A DNA stretch of 6,925 bases from an uncultured Taibaiella sp. (GTDB lineage: Bacteria; Bacteroidota; Bacteroidia; Chitinophagales; Chitinophagaceae): the NCBI GenBank assembly GCA_937871155.1, contig CALMXV010000055.1, positions 1-6,925 on the forward strand, read 5' to 3'. A model generated the notes under the pieces. That model was not told the origin of the DNA. It did not search any database and was given only the letters and a program-made list of their open reading frames with translations. The translations under genes and the position numbers were made by a program. Position 1 is the stretch's first letter, and each line of letters opens with the position of its first letter. This document shows positions 1 through 5,197 of this stretch, piece after piece.

Positions 1-1387
1 ATGACAAAGTTCTTGCATTGATTAGGTCGATAGGAGTGAATACTTCATTGTCACGTACATTCATACGTTCACGAATGGTACGTGCCATACGAGCAAGACC
101 TACACCAAACTGTGCAAAAAGTTGTTCACCTACAGTACGTACACGACGGTTGCTCAAGTGATCGATATCATCAATCTCCGCTTTACCATTGGTTAAACGT
201 ACTAAGTATTTAATAATGGAAATAATATCTTGCTTCGTCAATACTGATTTATCAAGAGGTAAATCCAAATTAAGTTTACGGTTGATTTTATAACGTCCAA
301 CTTCTCCTAAGTCATATCGCTTATCAGAGAAGAACAATTTATCGATAATACCACGTGCAGTTTCATCATCTGGAGCATCACTACCTCTTAATTGACGATA
401 GATATGTTGTACCGCTTCAAGCTCAGAGTTGGAAGTATCTTTGTTTAAGGTATTGTAGATAATTGAATAATCACCACTTACTTCTTCTTTCTGAAGGAAA
501 ACGGTTGGGATACCCATATCCATAATCATTTCAGCGCTTTCTTCATCTAAGATATTGTCACGGTCTAAAACGATTTCATTACGTTCGATGGTTACTACTT
601 CACCGGTATCTTCATCTACGAAATCTTCAGTCCAACTACGTAATACGCGCGCGGCTAGTTTACGGCCAATATGGTTTGCTAACGTTTTCTTATCAACTTT
701 TACTTGATCAGCCATTCCGAATAATTCAAGAATGTCTTTATCCGTTTCATAACCTATTGCACGTAACAATGTAGTTACAGGAAATTTCTTTTTACGATCG
801 ATGTAAGCATACATTACATTGTTGATGTCTGTAGCAAACTCCATCCAAGCACCTTTAAACGGAATCACGCGTGCCGAGTAAATCTTTGTACCGTTGGGGT
901 GTACACTTTGCCCAAAGAATACGCCAGGAGAACGATGTAATTGAGAAACTACAACTCGTTCTGCTCCATTGATTACAAAAGTTCCTCTCGGAGTCATGTA
1001 AGGAATATTACCTAAAAACACATCTTGAACGATTGTTTCAAAGTCAACGTGCTCTTCATCATTACAGCTCAATTTCAATTTCGCTTTTAATGGAACGGAA
1101 TAGGTCAATCCGCGATCCATACACTCTTCAATGGTATAACGAGGTGGATCTACGAAGTAATCCAAAAACTCCAACACGAAAATGTTACGGGTGTCCGTAA
1201 TAGGGAAGTTTTCATTAAACACATTAAACAAGCCTTCGTTATTGCGCTTATCCGGTGTTGTTTCTAATTGGAAAAAATCCTTGAACGATTGCAACTGTAT
1301 CGCAAGCAAGTCCGGTGATTCTGCTACATCATGTAGCTTTCCGAAGTTGAAGCGGCCAGACGCCGTCTTTTTTTTAGGTATAGCCAT
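1..1387 (-). CDS. rpoB: DNA-directed RNA polymerase subunit beta, N-terminal 462 residues (3' end outside window)
   Basis: This is the catalytic beta subunit of RNA polymerase, which forms one pincer of the cytoplasmic core enzyme. Reading the minus strand from the ATG at 1387-1385 gives 462 uninterrupted codons running off the left edge. The beta signature [20 protein letters not shown] lies at residues 135-154. [14 protein letters not shown] (197-210), [10 protein letters not shown] (363-372) and [16 protein letters not shown] (406-421) match known beta-subunit blocks. The visible part covers the protrusion and lobe domains and ends in DLINARTLS, just before the segment corresponding to the E. 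coli rifampicin-resistance cluster. The start is fixed by a strong AAAAAGGAG at 1408-1400 and by the MAIPKKK N-terminus. Against the usual rplJ-rplL-rpoB order, no ribosomal protein gene lies upstream; a divergent flavoprotein gene does. Family assignment is essentially certain. Confidence 0.98.
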   Translation of the reverse strand, partial: MAIPKKKTASGRFNFGKLHDVAESPDLLAIQLQSFKDFFQLETTPDKRNNEGLFNVFNENFPITDTRNIFVLEFLDYFVDPPRYTIEECMDRGLTYSVPLKAKLKLSCNDEEHVDFETIVQDVFLGNIPYMTPRGTFVINGAERVVVSQLHRSPGVFFGQSVHPNGTKIYSARVIPFKGAWMEFATDINNVMYAYIDRKKKFPVTTLLRAIGYETDKDILELFGMADQVKVDKKTLANHIGRKLAARVLRSWTEDFVDEDTGEVVTIERNEIVLDRDNILDEESAEMIMDMGIPTVFLQKEEVSGDYSIIYNTLNKDTSNSELEAVQHIYRQLRGSDAPDDETARGIIDKLFFSDKRYDLGEVGRYKINRKLNLDLPLDKSVLTKQDIISIIKYLVRLTNGKAEIDDIDHLSNRRVRTVGEQLFAQFGVGLARMARTIRERMNVRDNEVFTPIDLINARTLS

Positions 1388-1408
1388 AGTATTTTAATAC
1401 TCCTTTTT
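1388..1408 (-). promoter_or_regulatory. Strong rpoB Shine-Dalgarno followed by a small hairpin
   Basis: AAAAAGGAG (1408-1400) is complementary to the 16S 3' tail, whereas the other starts in this window have no such site. The 12-nt gap to the ATG is longer than usual. The arms AGTATT (1401-1396) and AATACT (1393-1388) form a small hairpin that takes in the last two SD bases and ends directly at the start codon. In the RNA, pairing here would compete with ribosome binding. Confidence 0.65.
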
Positions 1409-1448
1409 ACAAACGACAATTCCCCGCACGATAGACATAGCCTATCAT
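1407..1448 (-). CDS. Possible 13-codon leader peptide in the rpoB 5' UTR
   Basis: An ATG at 1448-1446 opens a short frame on the minus strand encoding MIGYVYRAGNCRL, with its TAA stop at 1409-1407. The stop overlaps the start of the rpoB Shine-Dalgarno AAAAAGGAG (1408-1400), so a ribosome finishing the peptide would sit on the rpoB initiation region. The ATG itself lies inside the left arm of a 9-bp hairpin (1426-1450). No clear ribosome binding site precedes it. A frame of 13 codons can arise by chance; only its position argues for function. It could act in translational coupling or leader control of rpoB, or be meaningless. Confidence 0.3.
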   Translation of the reverse strand: MIGYVYRAGNCRL

Positions 1449-1450
1449 AC
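1426..1450 (-). promoter_or_regulatory. Hairpin in the rpoB leader RNA
   Basis: On the minus strand GTATGATAG (1450-1442) pairs with CTATCGTGC (1434-1426) around the loop GCTATGT. This gives nine continuous pairs, two of them G-U. It lies about 40 nt upstream of the rpoB start and buries the ATG of the short upstream frame. No U-tract follows, so it is not a terminator. A regulatory role is inference. Confidence 0.5.
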
Positions 1451-1522
1451 AGGTCAGTTCTTTTAATTAATAAAATAAGTTCAATAAGATATTGTGCACA
1501 GCTGGTTCCCGAAAAGGGAGTG

Positions 1523-1554
1523 CAAATATAGAAAGATTTTGACTAAATATCAAA
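1523..1554 (-). promoter_or_regulatory. rpoB promoter, Bacteroidota-type -33/-7
   Basis: On the minus strand, TTTG (1554-1551) is followed after 20 bases by TATATTTG (1530-1523). This matches the Bacteroidota primary sigma consensus TTTG-N19/20-TAnnTTTG in both boxes and in spacing. Transcription should start near 1516-1518, giving a leader of about 130 nt before the rpoB ATG. The first transcribed bases contain TCCC-N5-GGGA, a possible 4-bp hairpin. The start site itself is inferred. Confidence 0.8.
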
Positions 1555-1572
1555 AAATATTCCAAAAATTAG

Positions 1573-1595
1573 ACTGTTAATAAATAAATAACAGT
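1573..1595. promoter_or_regulatory. 23-bp palindrome between divergent promoters, possible operator
   Basis: ACTGTTA (1573-1579) and TAACAGT (1589-1595) are perfect 7-bp inverted arms around a 9-bp AT-only centre. The site is about 20 bp upstream of the rpoB -33 box and about 65 bp upstream of the reductase ATG. That position suits a dimeric regulator acting on either gene. The spacer AATAAATAA is low-complexity, so chance is possible. No regulator is identified. Confidence 0.35.
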
Positions 1596-1635
1596 TTGAT
1601 TTTCGCACAAAACAAAACAATAAAATTATAGCCTT

Positions 1636-1643
1636 TATCTTTA
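1636..1643 (+). promoter_or_regulatory. Weak candidate -7 box for the flavoprotein gene
   Basis: TATCTTTA matches seven of eight positions of the Bacteroidota -7 box TAnnTTTG and lies 17 nt before the ATG at 1661. No TTTG sits at the expected distance upstream; the nearest, at 1595-1598, is about 37 bp away. The call rests on the -7 box alone. The run of nine A residues before the start codon resembles typical SD-less Bacteroidota leaders. Confidence 0.3.
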
Positions 1644-1660
1644 GACTTCAAAAAAAAATT

Positions 1661-2326
1661 ATGACTGATATTCAGGAACTAAAGATACTTAATACAGACT
1701 ACCTTACTCACAATGTAAAAAGATTTGTTGTAGAAAAACCGGAAGGTTGGATTTATGCCCCAGGGCAAGCTACCCATCTAGCCGTTAATATTCCCGGGTG
1801 GACCGATAAATGGCGCCCATTTACATTTACCTCGTTACAAGCTTGGGATAATCTAGAATTTATTATAAAAATTTATCCTGAAAATGGTGGTGTCACCAAC
1901 CAATTAGGGAAATTAAATGCCGGAGCTTCGTTATTGATGAAAGATGTTTTTGGAACGATCTCCTATAAAGGTCCAGGTATTTTCATTGCCGGTGGCGCAG
2001 GCATCACACCGTTCTTAGCCATTTTTAGAGCTTTATATTATAGTGGAAATATGCGCAATGTTGGCCTTATTTATTCCAACCATTACCATGAAGATGTGAT
2101 TTTACATAACGAGTTAACCCAAATGCTGGGAAACGGATATGCTAATATTTTTACAAGAGAAGGAGTAGTTGGATTCACGGAGCGAAGAATAGACAGAAAA
2201 TTTTTAATTGAAACTATTAGAGATTTCGATTCTAGATTTTATGTGTGTGGACCAAACTCTTTTGTGAATGATATCACAGGGCACCTTACAGAATTAGGCG
2301 CAAAATCTGATTCAATTGTTATTTAA
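1661..2326 (+). CDS. FAD-dependent NAD(P)H reductase, ferredoxin/flavodoxin-NADP+ reductase type
   Basis: This 221-residue cytoplasmic flavoprotein should move electrons between NAD(P)H and a small carrier such as a ferredoxin or flavodoxin through bound FAD. Domains run in the usual order. PGQATHL (34-40) and RPFTFTS (52-58) form the flavin-binding beta-barrel. GGVTNQL (76-82) would bind the FAD phosphates. GGAGITPF (111-118) is the pyridine-nucleotide phosphate loop, and YVCGPNSFVNDI (194-205) is the C-terminal nucleotide-site motif. There is no [2Fe-2S] domain, no signal peptide and no membrane segment, and the length is normal for stand-alone members. The chain stops at DSIVI without the terminal aromatic residue that stacks on FAD in plant-type enzymes. 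Its physiological partner cannot be told from sequence. It is divergent from rpoB and appears monocistronic, with a terminator-like hairpin downstream. Confidence 0.88.
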   Translation: MTDIQELKILNTDYLTHNVKRFVVEKPEGWIYAPGQATHLAVNIPGWTDKWRPFTFTSLQAWDNLEFIIKIYPENGGVTNQLGKLNAGASLLMKDVFGTISYKGPGIFIAGGAGITPFLAIFRALYYSGNMRNVGLIYSNHYHEDVILHNELTQMLGNGYANIFTREGVVGFTERRIDRKFLIETIRDFDSRFYVCGPNSFVNDITGHLTELGAKSDSIVI

Positions 2327-2363
2327 TCTATTACAAGATTTACCTAAATTAAAACTACAACCC

Positions 2364-2389
2364 AAAAGCTATTGAACAATTGCTTTTTT
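2364..2389 (+). terminator. Intrinsic terminator after the flavoprotein gene
   Basis: AAAAGC (2364-2369) pairs with GCTTTT (2382-2387). After one U-U mismatch, ATT pairs with AAT around a GAAC tetraloop. The distal arm ends in a run of six T residues. The hairpin is AT-rich and only moderately stable. It starts 37 nt after the stop codon, where a terminator would be expected. Confidence 0.6.
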
Positions 2390-2442
2390 AATGGTCACTA
2401 GGAAATTAGATTAACACCAATTTATGTCGTAAGATCTTAACT

Positions 2443-2455
2443 TTATCCTTTTGCA
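2443..2455 (+). promoter_or_regulatory. Weak promoter-like element before the M15-like gene
   Basis: TTATCCTTTTGCA resembles the Bacteroidota -7 region (TAnnTTTGCA) but has one extra base between TA and TTTG. It lies about 20 nt before the ATG at 2476. No clear TTTG is visible at the -33 distance. The terminator upstream implies that a promoter should lie in this gap. Confidence 0.3.
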
Positions 2456-2475
2456 CAAGCAAAAAGAAACGCGTT

Positions 2476-2955
2476 ATGAGCCAGCATATTCAATTACCCA
2501 TTGCATTTTCTGAGCCGGCACAGCTAGTACTTTATCTACGCTATGGCGACCCTCGTAAGCCGGGTTGGGAAGAGCGATGGATGACAGAATGGGCCATCCA
2601 ATCTAGATTCAGATGGTTTCCTAAAAATAAACTCTATCTCCATTCTCAATTTAAGAATATCTTGGAAAAAGTATTTTCTCAACTAGAAGTATTAGGACTA
2701 CAAAATGAAATAGCCAAAGTCTCAAAATGCTTTGATAAGAAAACGGATTCAAAAGGGGTATTATCCGTACATGCTTGGGGAGCAGCTTTAGATATTTTAC
2801 CTCAAAAACAATACACTAATATGGCTAAATGGAGTCAGCCGTTCCTAAAAGTATTTCAGGATTATCACATTTGGTGTGGCCAAACTTCTGTTCAAGCCCC
2901 TCAAAACTTTCATCAGTTTTGCCTTGTACCTTCTGAGCCTAACGTTTCTCATTAG
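2476..2955 (+). CDS. M15_4-like D,D-/L,D-peptidase domain protein, probably catalytically altered
   Basis: This 159-residue protein resembles the peptidase M15 (VanY/CwlK/phage endolysin) fold, whose active members cut peptidoglycan stem peptides using zinc. SVHAWGAALDI at 97-107 fits the family motif SxHxxGxAxD, giving zinc ligands H99 and D106. H146 in NFHQF is the expected third ligand. Active members carry Asp or Glu three residues before this His (ExxH or DxMHFQ); here that position is Q143 (CAA at 2902-2904). The protein may therefore be inactive, a binding protein, or use another acid. There is no signal peptide or lipobox, so it is either cytoplasmic or released in the way of phage endolysins. 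The N-terminal half is rich in Trp and aromatic residues, and W133 of HIWCG matches the usual post-catalytic Trp. A phage origin is possible, but no other phage gene is nearby. Confidence 0.65.
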   Translation: MSQHIQLPIAFSEPAQLVLYLRYGDPRKPGWEERWMTEWAIQSRFRWFPKNKLYLHSQFKNILEKVFSQLEVLGLQNEIAKVSKCFDKKTDSKGVLSVHAWGAALDILPQKQYTNMAKWSQPFLKVFQDYHIWCGQTSVQAPQNFHQFCLVPSEPNVSH

Positions 2956-3083
2956 AGTAATTTTGGTGATAAAATGTCAATTATATTGTAACCTTTCTGC
3001 CCATTACCTACCCAAATGGAAAACAATCTTTATCAAAGTTGCATAAATTAGAACATCAATTTCTCAAAAAATAATACAATCAC

Positions 3084-4148
3084 ATGAAGTGCAAAAATCT
3101 TATCTTATTCATATTCTTATATTTAACATCGAATTATTCATATACTACTTCAGCTCAAATAGCCTATTATAATACAGAAACCTTCTGGAGTAATGTAAAA
3201 TTATTGAAACCGGAAGCCATCCAAAGTTTACCCCCTATTGATACTGCAGCGATTATTGCGACGAATAGAAAGTACAAAAAAAACGAGCTTAGATTTCTCA
3301 CCGATGAATACGAAGGTGGTATTCGATATTTTTTTGTTTTTGTAAAGAAAGGTCAGTGGGAAGTACTACCGGTTTCGAGTCTAAGTACCGCAACCCAACT
3401 TTTGCCTAATAAAAACAAGGATTGGGTGATTTACACAGAAGGGATGGGTAAGCTATTTACTACTTCTATGGATAGAGCATTTCAAATGAATGTTCAGTAT
3501 GGAGTCAACGTGATATTGCTAGACTATCCTAGTATTAGCTCGAAGTATAAAAGAACAAGAAATTACTACTTCGCTAAAAAGCATGCAGAAATATCTTATA
3601 AAGACTTTTCTCCTGTAATTGATTCTATAAAAATACTTCGTCAACAACAAAAAATGGGTAAGGGAAAACTTAATTTATTTTTTCATAGTATGGGAAATAT
3701 CGTTTTAGAAAAATTAGTCATAGAAAATAAATTCGCGGCTATTAATAATTCGAAATGGGTAAATAATTTGATATTAAATGCAGCTTGTGTTCCTCAACGA
3801 AACCATAGTTCTTGGTTGAATAAAATCAATTTTTCAAAAAGAACTTATGTATTGTATAACCCTAACGACTATACTTTAAGCGGTGCCTATTTTATGAGTA
3901 AACGACAACAACTTGGGATGAGAGTCAATTATCCACTAAGTAAACAAGCACAATATTTCAATTTTGAGACAATTGTAGGGGATCGCCATAGCAACTTTTT
4001 AAACCTACGAGGATATCCACCACAACCAAAAGCCGCCATTCATTTTTATAATATTTTGTTACATGGAGAACCTATAAATGTGAACGATACCAACAACTTC
4101 AAAATTTCAACTTATCGAAAAATTGGATGGGATATCCTGCCTATATAA
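3084..4148 (+). CDS. Exported alpha/beta hydrolase, DUF900-like
   Basis: This 354-residue protein begins with a Sec-type signal peptide: MKCKNLILFIFLYLTSNYSY, then a probable cleavage after SAQ at residue 25. It should act in the periplasm or at the outer membrane. The nucleophile elbow is FFHSMGN with S202, a GxSxG variant in which the first Gly is replaced, as in the HSMGN motif of DUF900-type hydrolases. Probable triad partners are D262 in YNPNDYT and H302 in GDRHSNF, both in the expected order after the Ser. DWVIYTEGMG (113-122) and VILLDYPS (143-150) look like the core strands that carry the oxyanion loop. The substrate, whether ester, lipid or peptide, is unknown. Residues 26-110 precede the hydrolase core and are unassigned. 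The next gene starts 28 nt downstream, suggesting one transcript. Confidence 0.72.
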   Translation: MKCKNLILFIFLYLTSNYSYTTSAQIAYYNTETFWSNVKLLKPEAIQSLPPIDTAAIIATNRKYKKNELRFLTDEYEGGIRYFFVFVKKGQWEVLPVSSLSTATQLLPNKNKDWVIYTEGMGKLFTTSMDRAFQMNVQYGVNVILLDYPSISSKYKRTRNYYFAKKHAEISYKDFSPVIDSIKILRQQQKMGKGKLNLFFHSMGNIVLEKLVIENKFAAINNSKWVNNLILNAACVPQRNHSSWLNKINFSKRTYVLYNPNDYTLSGAYFMSKRQQLGMRVNYPLSKQAQYFNFETIVGDRHSNFLNLRGYPPQPKAAIHFYNILLHGEPINVNDTNNFKISTYRKIGWDILPI

Positions 4149-4176
4149 TTTTATGTTCATTTTGTTATTGTTAAAA

Positions 4177-4746
4177 ATGTCCGAAACACAAATCATTCCC
4201 TTTAAAACTACCAAAGCCTGGCGGACTTGGTTGGAGAAAAATCAAGAACAACAAGAAGGTATTTGGATGCAAGTATTCAAAACCAACTCTGGCATTGAAT
4301 CTATAAAAATTACCGAAGCTTTATACGAAGCTCTTTGCTATGGGTGGATTGATGGGCAACGAAAAAGTTATGACGATTATTCTTATCTTCAAAAATATAC
4401 CCCTCGAAGAGCACAAAGTATTTGGTCCAAACGAAATATAGGTTTGGTAGAAAAGTTAATTGAGGCAGGCAAAATGACCCAACGAGGTTTTGAAGAAATT
4501 GAAAAAGCCAAAGCTGATGGACGATGGGCAAGAGCTTACGATTCGCATACTACCATGCAAGAGGATACTGAATTTTTAAAAGAATTGAAAAAATTTAAAA
4601 CGGCTTTAGATTTTTACGATTCGCTAAACAAGACTAATAAATTTGCTATCAACTTTCGGCTTCAAACTGCAAAAAAAACAGAAACTAAAGTCAAACGTAT
4701 AAATGAGATTGTACAAATGATGAAAGAAAGGAAGAAGTTTCATTAA
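4177..4746 (+). CDS. YdeI/OmpD-associated family protein
   Basis: This 189-residue protein belongs to the family named YdeI/OmpD-associated (bacteriocin protection). Conserved blocks appear in the expected order: a WRTWLEKN-type N-terminus, EALCYGWIDG (51-60), YTPRRAQSIWSKRN (74-87), LIEAGKMTQRGFEEIEKAK (94-112) and DGRWARAYD (114-122), then a Lys-rich C-terminal helix bundle. The biochemical activity of the family is not established, and the bacteriocin label may not transfer. I chose the ATG at 4177 because it puts MSETQIIPF directly before the conserved region. The in-frame ATG at 4123 would overlap the upstream gene and add a hydrophobic stretch (MFILLLLK) not expected in the family; ATG 4153 is the other alternative. 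No signal peptide is present with the chosen start. It is probably co-transcribed with the hydrolase gene 28 nt upstream. Confidence 0.85.
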   Translation: MSETQIIPFKTTKAWRTWLEKNQEQQEGIWMQVFKTNSGIESIKITEALYEALCYGWIDGQRKSYDDYSYLQKYTPRRAQSIWSKRNIGLVEKLIEAGKMTQRGFEEIEKAKADGRWARAYDSHTTMQEDTEFLKELKKFKTALDFYDSLNKTNKFAINFRLQTAKKTETKVKRINEIVQMMKERKKFH

Positions 4747-4875
4747 GATGTATATTACCAAAATATAAAATTCTACATTTCATTATAAATCCCAAAGACG
4801 ATAATCTAATTAACCTTTTCCCCCCATCTAACGTAAGAAAGAAGATAAGACAAAGTGTGATTGCATTTTTGTGCC

Positions 4876-4899
4876 GTTGTTGGTGTTATCACCAACAAC
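4876..4899. repeat. Perfect 10-bp inverted repeat (hairpin 1)
   Basis: GTTGTTGGTG (4876-4885) and its exact complement (4890-4899) flank the loop TTAT. The core GTTGGTG...CACCAAC recurs as hairpin 2, 36 bp away. No T-run follows on either strand, so it is unlikely to be a simple terminator. It may be a DNA-binding palindrome, a REP-like unit or an RNA structure. Confidence 0.75.
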
Positions 4900-4934
4900 C
4901 TATAGAATTCTGCATCTATTTTTCTTACTCTCTC

Positions 4935-4952
4935 GTTGGTCATAAGACCAAC
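4935..4952. repeat. Perfect 7-bp inverted repeat (hairpin 2), twin of hairpin 1
   Basis: GTTGGTC (4935-4941) and GACCAAC (4946-4952) flank the loop ATAA. Read on the plus strand it equals the core of hairpin 1 read on the minus strand, except that the loop-closing G-C pair is exchanged for C-G. GGTC at 4955-4958 could pair alternatively with GACC of the right arm. Confidence 0.7.
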
Positions 4953-5085
4953 AAGGTCGGAAGGTATAATCTCTTTATTGGCAAAAGATAGCTTGAATTT
5001 CAAAGACTCCTCTTCTATTGCTACGCCGTTCGATCAATACACCAATATTCAACTTTTTAATTTGACAGCGGAACTTGATTTAACA

Positions 5086-5197
5086 GCTATTAATCTATCT
5101 GAAATACATCCGTTACATTAGCGACTTTAATAGCTACTAATAGCATTTTTCTAAAAAAATTTTTATCATTATACCTTAAATATAAAATATGCTATTA
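5086..5197 (+). repeat. Four heptamers GCTATTA/TAATAGC leading into the mscS start
   Basis: GCTATTA occurs at 5086-5092 and 5191-5197, and its complement TAATAGC at 5128-5134 and 5138-5144. The outer and inner copies extend to 9-bp pairs: AGCTATTAA (5085-5093) with TTAATAGCT (5127-5135), and TAATAGCAT (5138-5146) with ATGCTATTA (5189-5197). The second pair includes the mscS ATG. Either TAATAGC copy could pair with either GCTATTA copy, allowing alternative RNA folds. The sequence is AT-rich, so some of this may be chance. Confidence 0.4.

Larger units (their letters stand above)
4747..5188. other. 442-bp gene-poor interval with hairpins and possible gene relic
   Basis: No convincing gene spans this interval. 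The longest open frames are a minus-strand frame ending at 4806 (TTG start at 5003) and a plus-strand frame from 4906 to 5121 with no ATG. They overlap antisense, and neither matches a family I recognise. The minus frame continues upstream to about 5117 if two in-frame TGA codons (5036-5034 and 5051-5049) are ignored, which suggests a decayed gene. It also holds two strong hairpins (4876-4899, 4935-4952) and heptamer repeats (5086-5197). The first 60 bases after the upstream gene hold only a weak AT hairpin (4751-4767), with no good terminator. Confidence 0.5.

Noticed and set aside
1182..1397. 71-codon plus-strand open frame
   Set aside because: It lies antisense within the rpoB 5' region, whose protein is unmistakable. 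It begins with TTG or ATG in a frame shadowing rpoB codons and has no family resemblance.
2476..2955. Prophage remnant based on the M15-like endolysin resemblance
   Set aside because: No integrase, structural gene, attachment repeat or other phage gene is nearby. One endolysin-like domain alone does not support it.
3044..3051. TAAATTAG as a -7 box for the hydrolase gene
   Set aside because: It is a poor match to TAnnTTTG and there is no TTTG at the -33 distance.
4123..4176. Upstream ATG start for the YdeI-family gene, overlapping the hydrolase gene
   Set aside because: It would add 18 residues, including a hydrophobic run not expected in this cytoplasmic-type family. ATG 4177 gives the usual N-terminus with no overlap.
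4310..4531. 73-codon minus-strand open frame in the YdeI-family gene
   Set aside because: It is antisense to the conserved YGWIDG/TPRR/WSKRN blocks and is a shadow frame.
4751..4767. TATATT/AATATA hairpin after the YdeI-family stop as terminator
   Set aside because: It has only six A-T pairs, is weak, and no T-run follows.
5034..5051. Two in-frame TGA codons read as tryptophan (recoding)
   Set aside because: All intact genes here use TGG for Trp and none contains internal TGA. Nonsense decay is the simpler reading.
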